Source: Amanita rubescens
Taxonomy: Eukaryota > Basidiomycota > Agaricomycetes > Agaricales > Amanitaceae
Assembly (NCBI GenBank): GCA_015039365.1
Contig: WION01000031.1
Location: 124,001-188,000 of the forward strand
Direction of reading: 5' to 3'
DNA: 64,000 nt
The notes under the pieces: model-generated
Seen by the model: the letters and a program-made list of their open reading frames with translations, nothing else
What the model was told of the DNA's origin: nothing
Databases searched by the model: none
Position numbers and translations under genes: made by a program
Shown: positions 1 to 7,945 of the stretch, piece after piece
Position numbering within the stretch: position 1 is the first letter of the stretch
Layout: each line of letters begins with the position of its first letter

Positions 1-1740
1 CGTTTCAAGTATGAAGGGTTGATTGACATCTGGCATCTTTAGTACTGGTGCTGTTACGAAACTTTCCTTTAATGAGTCGAAGGCGACTCTACATTCTAGT
101 GTCCATTCCCATATCTTGTTTTTCTTCGTTAAGTCGTGAAGGGGTCGTGCGAGGTGCGCGAATCCGGATATGAAACGTCTGTAGTAATTTCCAAATCCAA
201 GAAACGAGCGTACTTGTTTAACTGTTGTCGGAGGGGGCCAGTCTCTGATTCCAGCGAGTTTTATTGGATCCATTTTTATCGTGTCTTTTGTGATTATCAT
301 GCCTAAGAAGTCCACTTCTTCGGCGGCAAATTTGCATTTTTCAAGTTTCAGGTAAAGATCGTGTTCTTTTAATTTTGTGAGTACTAGCTTTGTTCTTTTC
401 TCGAGTTCTTGTTTATTGCGCGCGTGTATCAAGATGTCATCCATGTAAATGGCGATCCATCCTTCGTTCATGAAGTCCCTGAAGTAATCGTCCATCATTG
501 CTTGAAATGTTGCCGGTGAATTGCGTAATCCAAAGAACATAACTGTCGGTTCGAATAGTCCTTTATTCGTGATAAATGCGGCTTTCCATTCGTCTCCTTC
601 TTTGATACGAACATTGTTGTATCCCCATCTGATGTCTAGTTTCGTAAAGTATTGTGATCCTTTAAGTTGTAGCATCAGATCGGATATAAGTGGTAAGGGG
701 TAAGAGTTTGGTTTCGTATGTTCGTTCAAGTATCGGTAGTCTTGGCAGGGTCTGAGTGTTTTGCTATCCTTCTTTTCGACATAAAAGAATGGCGCTGCCT
801 GCGGAGATTTGGATGGTCGTATATATCCTTTAGCTAGTTGTTCTTTGATCCATTCGTCAAGCGTATTTTGTTGTAATGGTGATATTGGGTAGATCTTCCC
901 TTTCTTTGGTATAAAATCTTCGCGAAGTTCAATTGCGTGATCCCAAGATCTGCGGTCCGGGAATCGTTCTGACGCTTGTTTTTCAAATATCTCTTTCCAT
1001 TCGAGATACTCAGGAGGTAGCGTGATTTCCTTCTGATCGGTGTTGTACTTATGTTCCATTTGTTGAGCTGGTGAATAGCGATTAATTGTGATCTCGTCAT
1101 AATCTTCTTCAGTCCATCTTCCTAAGTCTTCAAATGGTAGTTTCCAACGTAGACTCTTCTCTTCTGGTCCTTTGTGTGACAACAAATACCGAATTACGAC
1201 GTCTTCTTCCCATTTAGGCATTGCTTCTTCATCGAGTCGATGCAAGATGCTCCGTATTGATGCCTTCCATTCGTCTTCTTTGGAGTTACGGAACTCCAGA
1301 GTTCTATTCCTCCAGCTTATGATTGGGTCATGCTTCTCGAGCCACGGAAGTCCCAGTATCAAGTTTTGATCGCCAAGCGAAGTGACCAAGAACCATTCGG
1401 TCATCTTCTTTCCATTGATATCGATGGTGATCAAACACTTGTCAGAAATTTCTCCATTTGTATTATATGTGCCGTCAATGTTTTTGACTCGGATTGGTTT
1501 TACGAGTTTCTTTCTTCTCCATTTGTGCGCGATTGATGAATTTATAAATAAACCTTCTGCACCGCTGTCGACTAGTGCAGTCATTGATTCAGTGTTGTCT
1601 TCGGTTTCAACTTCGAGGGGAATAGATAGTCGATTGCTTGAAATAGAACGTACTATTACAGGTGATATCGAAAGATCGTCCTTTGGAGTTGAATCCGAAG
1701 TTACGGGACGGGCATCCACTGACATGTGTCCCACCGTTAA
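1..1740 (-). CDS. pol: Gypsy-A pol (protease-RT, partial at window edge)
   Basis: This is the start of a pol polyprotein, read in the -1 frame relative to gag. Near its N-terminus is a retropepsin site, LVDSGAEG (around 1565-1585). The RT palm motif YMDD lies near 440-450, preceded by FFGLRNSPATFQ and followed by FLGMI, all typical of Ty3/gypsy RT. The frame is open to position 1 with no stop. An in-frame ATG at 1725 lies 12 nt past the gag stop, so re-initiation cannot be excluded here, although the related elements have no such ATG before the protease. The product would mature gag-pol, copy the RNA and integrate the DNA. RNase H and integrase are beyond the left edge. Confidence 0.92.
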
Positions 1741-1746
1741 AAATCC
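1737..1746 (-). promoter_or_regulatory. Gypsy-A gag-pol -1 frameshift site
   Basis: On the minus strand the gag end reads GGATTTT followed at once by TAA. In the gag frame this is G GAT TTT TAA. Slipping back one base yields TTA as the next codon, which is the frame of pol. GGATTTT fits a known eukaryotic -1 slippery heptamer class. The stop codon directly after the heptamer is also known from plant RNA viruses. A downstream pseudoknot was not modelled. Confidence 0.75.
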
Positions 1747-3461
1747 GGTTTATCCGCGTTGATAAGGAGGTTGATACGTTGATCTGGAGAGAGTTTCTTT
1801 AACATAGCGCGTATCGTTCTGTCGCTAGTGTCTTCTTCTTCTTCTTGTTCATGCTGGCTAGACTCTTCGACGTCTTCATAGTTACTGCCATCGTCATCCC
1901 TTTCGGTTGCTCGAATATGACGACCGTGTGCGAATTTCTTTCCTTTCTTTCCATTAAACTTCTTCTTTCCTTTGTAAGATCCTTTATCCTTCCTCATGGG
2001 GCATTGTCCTGACATGTGGTCCGGTTTATGACATATGAAACAAAGTCCATCGCGGATATGTCGGGTTCGTTCGTCCTTTGATAACGCGCCAAGAATTATT
2101 GCATCGAGATCCATATCCCATTCGTTTCGAGGGGGTTTGTGCGAAGATGTTCCTCCTCTGTTAGTTGCTAGAATGCCAATACGTGTTTCGGCGTTGTATG
2201 CTCTGAGTGCTCCTTCATACCATTCGTCAAAGGTTTTAGGGTCTCTCATTACGACTGCTCTGTACGTGTTGGCGTCGAGTCCTTGTCCGAACATGTGGGT
2301 AGCGGCACTGCCTGTGATTCCAGCTTTCTTTATAAGCTCTTTGAATAAGCCAACGTATTTTGGGATTGAGATTCGTTTTCCTTTCTTGTCTTTGCGTTTT
2401 TGTAGCTGTACTAATTCTGTGTACGCGTTTCCTGGTGAATCTATTTCTTGCCAATTATTGAGGAATCTGGTTTTGAATCCTGTCCAGTCGTTCCATGTTA
2501 TTTCCGTCTTTGCTGCATCGTTAAGATCGTCGTTCTGATTGCGTCTCCAGTTTTCAGCTTTGTCGGTTATCATAGATAATGTCAGTCCGATTTTAAGTCT
2601 ATCCGTGTTGATGCGACCTGGATTAAGATCTAGGAATAGCTCCATTCGATCTATAAAGTCCTGTGCTTGAGATCGCTTTCCTGTAAAGGTAGGTATTTCT
2701 CCTAAGAGACTAGGAATCGGTTGTATTGCTGGCGTTGTCATTGTAACTGTTGGTGGTTCTGGAGGTGGTACTGGTGGTCCTGGACTAGGATCGGGTTTAG
2801 GATCGACTTCTATATACTGAAGTCCTGGGGAATTCGGTTTCTCCTGTTCTGTTTCAAACGGGTTGAAATCGATTGGGCTAAGTAAGTCTGGAACAGTTTT
2901 GTCTTCCGACTCGGAAAGGTCACTGGAACTTTCGAATTGCTGATCGGGGTTTTCGTCACTTGATTCGGTTCCTGATTCGCTTTCTTGTGTTACTCCAAAA
3001 GTTTTGCCTTTTGGTGTAGTTTTGACTGCTGCTTTCGGTGTAGAGACTGCGCTTCTGTGCTGTAGGTTTTCGGGCAAGTTATCTGGGTTTCCTTCTATCC
3101 ACTTTGGTCCTTTGAAGAAATCGTCTGGTACAAATTCGTATGTGAGTTCTGATTCAGGGCCTGGGTTATATCCTCCCCAACGTTTGGTATTTTCGTCGAA
3201 TTCGACTTCAAATCCTAGGAGATAGTATTTGTCGTTGAATCGATGATAGAATGCGTTGTTGGGTGGTCTATTGGCTCTCTGTGGTATCCAAAACTCTGAT
3301 GTTGGTACGAGACTGTGGTCTTTCGAATATTTCCAAAGGTGGTCCTTAGGGTCGTTGTAGATAGCGATGTGGTCTAGATAATAGTGTCCTCTTGTTCCTC
3401 TTGTAGCACGGTTAGGCGGTGTTCTCTGTTGATCCGAAATTGTTGCAGGCTGACCGGTAAC
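1737..3461 (-). CDS. gag: Gypsy-A gag
   Basis: This is a structural Gag protein of up to 574 residues. The C-terminal third has a zinc knuckle, CFICHKPDHMSGQC (CX2CX4HX4C), followed by a Lys/Gly-rich basic tail that should bind RNA. The middle contains a retrotransposon-gag capsid-like region, preceded by an acidic, Ser/Pro-rich linker. The frame opens after a TAG at 3462-3464 and has no ATG over the first several hundred codons, although the N-terminal 100 residues are clearly conserved with Gypsy-C gag (shared HYYLD or LYYLD, FW and RPPN motifs). An in-frame ATT at 3438-3440 or the TTG at 3075-3077 are candidate non-AUG starts; a spliced 5' exon is the alternative. The frame ends in TAA at 1737-1739. 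Confidence 0.85.
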   Translation of the reverse strand, partial: VTGQPATISDQQRTPPNRATRGTRGHYYLDHIAIYNDPKDHLWKYSKDHSLVPTSEFWIPQRANRPPNNAFYHRFNDKYYLLGFEVEFDENTKRWGGYNPGPESELTYEFVPDDFFKGPKWIEGNPDNLPENLQHRSAVSTPKAAVKTTPKGKTFGVTQESESGTESSDENPDQQFESSSDLSESEDKTVPDLLSPIDFNPFETEQEKPNSPGLQYIEVDPKPDPSPGPPVPPPEPPTVTMTTPAIQPIPSLLGEIPTFTGKRSQAQDFIDRMELFLDLNPGRINTDRLKIGLTLSMITDKAENWRRNQNDDLNDAAKTEITWNDWTGFKTRFLNNWQEIDSPGNAYTELVQLQKRKDKKGKRISIPKYVGLFKELIKKAGITGSAATHMFGQGLDANTYRAVVMRDPKTFDEWYEGALRAYNAETRIGILATNRGGTSSHKPPRNEWDMDLDAIILGALSKDERTRHIRDGLCFICHKPDHMSGQCPMRKDKGSYKGKKKFNGKKGKKFAHGRHIRATERDDDGSNYEDVEESSQHEQEEEEDTSDRTIRAMLKKLSPDQRINLLINADKPDF

Positions 3462-3537
3462 CTACGGGCCGGTTCTCCGGAAGTTCGATAGTTATCTTGT
3501 GTTTCACCAACGAGGTAATACTCGGGTATCGTTTTGA

Positions 3538-3552
3538 TAAGTTCGACTTAAT
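3538..3552 (-). promoter_or_regulatory. Gypsy-A primer-binding site, self-priming type
   Basis: The 15 bases just inside the 5' LTR do not begin with a TGG-type tRNA complement. The 14-mer at 3538-3551 is the perfect reverse complement of LTR bases 3763-3776, about 31 nt downstream of a TATATAAA box in LTR sense. This is the arrangement of the Tf1/sushi group, whose mRNA 5' end folds back to prime reverse transcription. Confidence 0.75.
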
Positions 3553-4068
3553 TGTTATGATCACGTCAATCTCCACCTACAATGTGTCCACGCTACGAGC
3601 GCTTGACAAAGTAGACTAAGTCCAACGGACAAGTCAAACAATAGGTGAACGAATAAGCTAAGTGATAAGACGACTATGAGGAGTCTTATCCTTGAGAGCG
3701 ATAATGAACGGAGTAGGAACGACGTTCTTTAGGCGAGATGAGATGTGATATTGACAAGACAGTTAAGTCGAACTTAAGGTTCGACGTTACAGTACATCGG
3801 TTTATATACATGTACAGAAACACAGCCGTATCGTAAGTAGAACAAAGGCGATAGCAAGTATAGGTAAAACAGGGGGCATAGGGGATGGTACGCGTATGAA
3901 CAAGGGGTTGGGCATAGGGTAAACGGAATGGAGATCGATAAGGGAACGAGGTGGTCCGTTTGATGAACATAATGGGGATGTGACGAAGGGGTAGGCATAT
4001 ACGAAAAAGTAAGCATGTCCGACGTGTCATGTAATCATAATGTAGGAGTCCGTACCGTGTTTGTAACA
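3553..4068 (-). repeat. Gypsy-A 5' LTR (516 bp)
   Basis: The LTR starts TGTTACAAAC and ends TCATAACA in element sense. It matches the solo LTR at 13294-13815 along its length. It contains a TATATAAA box and, about 31 nt downstream, the self-primer sequence. The LTR boundary at 4068 coincides with the point where Gypsy-B gag sequence resumes. The base pairs directly after it, ACTTG at 4069-4073, are the predicted target duplication, to be matched off-window. Confidence 0.9.
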
Positions 4069-4376
4069 ACTTGATCTCGGACTGCCCTAATCCCAAAAAG
4101 AAATGACAAAACCTCGGGAATTCACGAGGAAGGGCAGCCCCTAGAGGACAATTTCGAGGAAAACCACGTGGTCGAAACAGTAACCGCAACAAAGGGAAAG
4201 GAAAAGGAAAAAGAATCAGAGCGCTGGATGCGGATAGCAATGAAGACAACAGTGGTTCGTCAAGTGAGGAATCCGACAGTGAAAACGACGAAGACCAGAG
4301 AATCGCCGTCATACGAGAAATGGCGAAAACATTACCATGCAGCGCCCGCCGAAAACTGAATAAGAAGGGTTTTTAG
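4069..4376 (+). pseudogene. gag: Gypsy-B gag 3' fragment
   Basis: This is the C-terminal end of Gag, starting just after the zinc knuckle (SDCPNPKKK) and running through the basic Gly/Arg/Lys tail and an acidic Ser/Glu stretch to NKKGF and TAG. It aligns with the Gypsy-C gag end. An in-frame TGA at 4104 replaces the CGA of Gypsy-C, a C-to-T change. The rest of gag was displaced by the Gypsy-A insertion. Confidence 0.88.
4367..4376 (+). promoter_or_regulatory. Gypsy-B gag-pol -1 frameshift site
   Basis: The sequence is GGGTTTT followed by TAG. In the gag frame it reads G GGT TTT TAG, a canonical X XXY YYZ heptamer. After a -1 slip the next codon is TTA at 4373, which opens pol. Pol has no ATG before the protease active site, so a fusion with Gag is needed to make active protease. 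Confidence 0.82.
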
Positions 4377-7300
4377 AACGAGACGACGATGAATCAGCGT
4401 CTGTCGTCTCTGAAGACGAACAACTATGTATAAATGGTGTAACAGTATCCTCTATATCCAGAAATAAAATCACCATTCCCATTACCAAATGTTCAAATCT
4501 GAAAACCGCTGAAACCAAAGCCCTTATCGACTCAGGCGCGCAAGGAAAATTCGTCGACAGCTCACTTGTCAATTGGAACGAAATCACTCGCCTAAAGAAG
4601 CCCATCCCAGTGCGAAATGTGGACGGAACAAATAACAAGTCTGGAGATATACGGTATAAAATCCAGATAAGCTATAACATCGAAAACAACTGGTTTAAGG
4701 ACTGGTTTTATGTCACACGACTAGGCGATCAACGACTGATACTAGGATTACCTTGGCTCCGAGAAATCAACCCCAGAATAGATTGGTCTGAAGGAACAGT
4801 TAGATTCCCCGACGGAAGGAAGATCGATCCAGAAGAAGAAACTACGTTTGATTACGACAAAGAAACCGAAATGTATCTTCGGTATATCCAAAAAGAAGAA
4901 GAATTGAACGCAGATGAAGACGAAGATCTCGAGACTGATCACCTTTGGATCCAAGCGAAAACATCAGCGTCTCAAGCACTCGCACATGAACACGAAGACA
5001 AATCTATGAAAGTGAAATTACCCCCTGAATATGACAAATGGAGGAAAGTTTTTGATAAACAGACATCGGAACGATTTCCCATTTCACGACAATGGGATCA
5101 TGCGATAGATCTGAAAGAAGGGTTTAAACCTAAAGTGGCGAAGAACTACCCGTTATCAATCCATGAAGAACAGCTAATGAATAAATGGGTTGACAAACAA
5201 CTCAAAAAAGGTTATATTCGACCATCACAATCTCCACAAGCGTCTCCTTTCTTTTACGTCGCAAAGAAAGAAAAAGGAGAGTTAAGACCCTGCCAAGATT
5301 ACCGATACATCAATAGCTGGACGAAACGGAACGCCTATCCCCTTCCTTTAGTATCCGACTTGTTATTAAAACTAAGAAAAGCGAAATACTTCTCCAAGTT
5401 AGACCTCCGATGGGGTTACAATAATGTGCAAATAAAGAAAGGCGACGAATGGAAGGCCGCATTCACGACGAATCGTGGTCTCTTCAAACCTACCGTAATG
5501 CTCTTTGGATTATGCAATTCACCGTCAACATTTCAAACAATGATGAACGAATACTTCCGTGACATGATAGCCGAAGGATGGCTAGTCGTCTACATTGACG
5601 ACATGTTGATATATGGAGCGAATGAGGAAGAAACAAAGGAGCGCACTAAGCAAGTCTTGCAATGGCTGAAAGAAAACGATCTGTTCCTGAAACTGGAAAA
5701 ATGTAAATTCGTCGCCAAGGAAGTCGAATTCCTTGGGATGATCATCAAAGAAGGAAGGATCATGATGGACCCTGTAAAACTCGCTGGAATCAGCAAATGG
5801 CCTGAACCAAAAACTGTTAAACAAATACAGTCATTTCTAGGGTTCACGAATTTTTACAGGAAATTTATAGGAAACTACACCGAAATAGTGGCTCCGCTCA
5901 CGGAACTTACGAAGAAAACAGTTCCTTTCCGATGGGATGCAGAGTGTCAAAAAGCATTTGACACGTTAAAAGAGAAATTCTTAGAAGAACCGGTTCTAAT
6001 TATGCCAGATCTGACGAAACCGTTTTTGTTAGAGACCGATGCGTCAAACTGGGTGGTAGGAGCCGTCCTGAAACAACGGGGATCTGATGGAGAACTGCAC
6101 CCATGCGGATTTATCAGTCATCGGTTAAGCGATACCGAACAAAGATATCAAGTATACGATCGCGAGTTATTAGCAACCTGGAGACACCTTCTAAAAGGAA
6201 GCCCACACACGATTATGATCCACTGTGATCATAAGAATTTATCGTATTACAAACATCCGCAGAAAATGACCGCCAGACAATCACGTTGGTGGCAAGAAAT
6301 CACGGAGTTTGATATCAAGTTAGAACACGTCCCTGGATCAAAACTTATTCAGGCAGACGCTTTATCGAGACGCCCTGACCATATTAACGAAGAAGAGGCA
6401 AAAGCAAAAGAAATCCCGCAAACCATGATCACTGATGACATGGTTATTGCCGCGATCAATGTATCTTGGGCAGATAAAATCACTGAATTATTGCCACAAG
6501 ACAAATTCGCTAGAGTTGTAATCGACGGTCTTAAACACGGAAAACTACCCCTCCGATCAAAGTTTAATGACTGGAAGAACGACAACAACATCATTCGTTA
6601 TCAAGGACGCGTTTATGTTCCTCAAAACGAAGAATTACGAAACGAAATAATCAAATCACATCACGACCCCGTAGTTATGGGTCACCCTGGACGATTAAAG
6701 ACACTAGAGCTTATCCGCCGCGACTATTATTGGCCTGGAATGACAACGACCGTATCTAAATGGGTCGAAGGCTGTGCCTTATGTCAACAAATGAAGGTTA
6801 ATACACACCCGATCACACCGGGTTTGATGCCTATTAAATCCCACACCACACGCCCATTCGAACAAGTTTCAATGGACTTCATCACAGATCTGCCAATTAT
6901 CGACGGTTTTGATTCTGTTTTGACCGTGGTCGATCAAGGCTTAACAAAAGGCGTAATATTCATACCATGCAAAAAATCTTTTACCGCTATGGATACCGCC
7001 AATTCTTACATCAACGACGTTTACAAACGTTACGGGTTACCGACAACCCTCATCTCCGATAGAGGACCACAATTTACCTCCAAAGTTTTCGAAGAAATCT
7101 GCAAAATCTTCGGAATTGATCATAGAAAGTCAACCGCCTTTCATCCGCAAACTGACAGAGAATCGGAACGACTCAATCAGGAGCTAGAAACCTACCTCCG
7201 GTTATACTGTGTTGATCATCCAAAACAGTGGAAAGATCATCTACCATTAGCAGAATTCGCGCACAACCAACAGATACATCAATCTACCAAGATGACGCCG

Positions 7301-7945
7301 TTTGAAATCATGTTTGGAATAGAGCCTGTGGCTATCCCCACAGCATTCCCGCGAATCAATGTACCCGCCGCTGAAGACCGCTTCAAGGTCTTAACACAAA
7401 TACGAGATGAAGCTCTCGCCGCACACGAATTAGCTAGACAGCTAATGACTCAACGAGTCAAAGGGAAATCTCCCGCATTCAAAGAAGGAGATTTAGTATG
7501 GCTAGACTCACGAAACCTGAAAACAGGACAAATAAGAAAGTTCTCACCTCGACGAGAAGGACCATTCAAGATCGAGAAGATCTTAGGACCTGTCACCGTT
7601 AAACTTGAACTTCCCCCAAGATGGAAGATTCACCCCGTTTTTCATGTTTTGCTCCTTACTCCTTACCACGAGAACGAAACACATGGTCCAAACTTTACTA
7701 GACCAACCCCAGACCTCATAGATAACAAAGAAGAATACGAAATCGAGACAATTGTCTCGCACCGAAGAAAAGGAAACCAATGGCAATTTTTAGTCAAATG
7801 GAAAGGTTATCCGACATCTGACAATTCATGGGAAACTGAGGAAAACCTGGAACACTCCGAGGAGACCTTAAACGAATATAAGGAACAACATGGAATCACA
7901 GCAATTATCCCCACTACTCGTAAACCACGAAAACGCCGTTCTTGA
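4373..7945 (+). CDS. pol: Gypsy-B pol (PR-RT-RNase H-IN-chromodomain), probably inactive
   Basis: This polyprotein of 1190 residues follows the frameshift. In order it has retropepsin LIDSGAQG, RT with YIDD (near 5592), RNase H, the integrase HHCC zinc finger (HPGRL, CALCQQ), the DDE core with ISDRGPQF, and a C-terminal chromodomain (WQFLVKWKGY). The chromodomain places it among chromoviruses, which target integration through chromatin marks. Compared with Gypsy-C it lacks 18 nt near 6174-6176 (residues IKKAFE after DRELLA in RNase H). It also has Arg for Gly in the TDGES motif beside the integrase glutamate. Both changes probably impair the enzyme. The first ATG at 4610 lies downstream of the protease site and is not the natural start. 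Confidence 0.92.
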   Translation, partial: LERDDDESASVVSEDEQLCINGVTVSSISRNKITIPITKCSNLKTAETKALIDSGAQGKFVDSSLVNWNEITRLKKPIPVRNVDGTNNKSGDIRYKIQISYNIENNWFKDWFYVTRLGDQRLILGLPWLREINPRIDWSEGTVRFPDGRKIDPEEETTFDYDKETEMYLRYIQKEEELNADEDEDLETDHLWIQAKTSASQALAHEHEDKSMKVKLPPEYDKWRKVFDKQTSERFPISRQWDHAIDLKEGFKPKVAKNYPLSIHEEQLMNKWVDKQLKKGYIRPSQSPQASPFFYVAKKEKGELRPCQDYRYINSWTKRNAYPLPLVSDLLLKLRKAKYFSKLDLRWGYNNVQIKKGDEWKAAFTTNRGLFKPTVMLFGLCNSPSTFQTMMNEYFRDMIAEGWLVVYIDDMLIYGANEEETKERTKQVLQWLKENDLFLKLEKCKFVAKEVEFLGMIIKEGRIMMDPVKLAGISKWPEPKTVKQIQSFLGFTNFYRKFIGNYTEIVAPLTELTKKTVPFRWDAECQKAFDTLKEKFLEEPVLIMPDLTKPFLLETDASNWVVGAVLKQRGSDGELHPCGFISHRLSDTEQRYQVYDRELLATWRHLLKGSPHTIMIHCDHKNLSYYKHPQKMTARQSRWWQEITEFDIKLEHVPGSKLIQADALSRRPDHINEEEAKAKEIPQTMITDDMVIAAINVSWADKITELLPQDKFARVVIDGLKHGKLPLRSKFNDWKNDNNIIRYQGRVYVPQNEELRNEIIKSHHDPVVMGHPGRLKTLELIRRDYYWPGMTTTVSKWVEGCALCQQMKVNTHPITPGLMPIKSHTTRPFEQVSMDFITDLPIIDGFDSVLTVVDQGLTKGVIFIPCKKSFTAMDTANSYINDVYKRYGLPTTLISDRGPQFTSKVFEEICKIFGIDHRKSTAFHPQTDRESERLNQELETYLRLYCVDHPKQWKDHLPLAEFAHNQQIHQSTKMTPFEIMFGIEPVAIPTAFPRINVPAAEDRFKVLTQIRDEALAAHELARQLMTQRVKGKSPAFKEGDLVWLDSRNLKTGQIRKFSPRREGPFKIEKILGPVTVKLELPPRWKIHPVFHVLLLTPYHENETHGPNFTRPTPDLIDNKEEYEIETIVSHRRKGNQWQFLVKWKGYPTSDNSWETEENLEHSEETLNEYKEQHGITAIIPTTRKPRKRRS

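Larger units (their letters stand above)
1..4068 (-). mobile_element. Gypsy-A: Ty3/gypsy LTR retrotransposon, 5' part only
   Basis: This is a minus-strand LTR retrotransposon that runs off the left edge of the window. Reading 5' to 3' on the minus strand it has a 5' LTR, a self-priming-type primer site, a short leader, gag, a frameshift signal and the first half of pol (protease and reverse transcriptase). Gag, protease and RT are open with no stop, so this copy looks intact as far as it can be seen. Its 5' LTR abuts the gag gene of Gypsy-B at 4068/4069, so it inserted into that element. The 3' LTR, RNase H and integrase should lie outside the window. Assignment to Ty3/gypsy rests on the RT and protease motifs. 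The chromodomain expected from the related Gypsy-C is off-window. Confidence 0.93.

Noticed and set aside
3686..4312. 208-codon minus-strand frame across the Gypsy-A LTR
   Set aside because: It spans the LTR and the adjoining Gypsy-B gag junction and has no conserved motif. The same frame in the solo LTR is a by-product of LTR sequence.
4610..7945. Pol starting at the ATG at 4610
   Set aside because: The protease site DSGAQG lies upstream in the same frame with no ATG before it. A Gag-Pol frameshift product is required.
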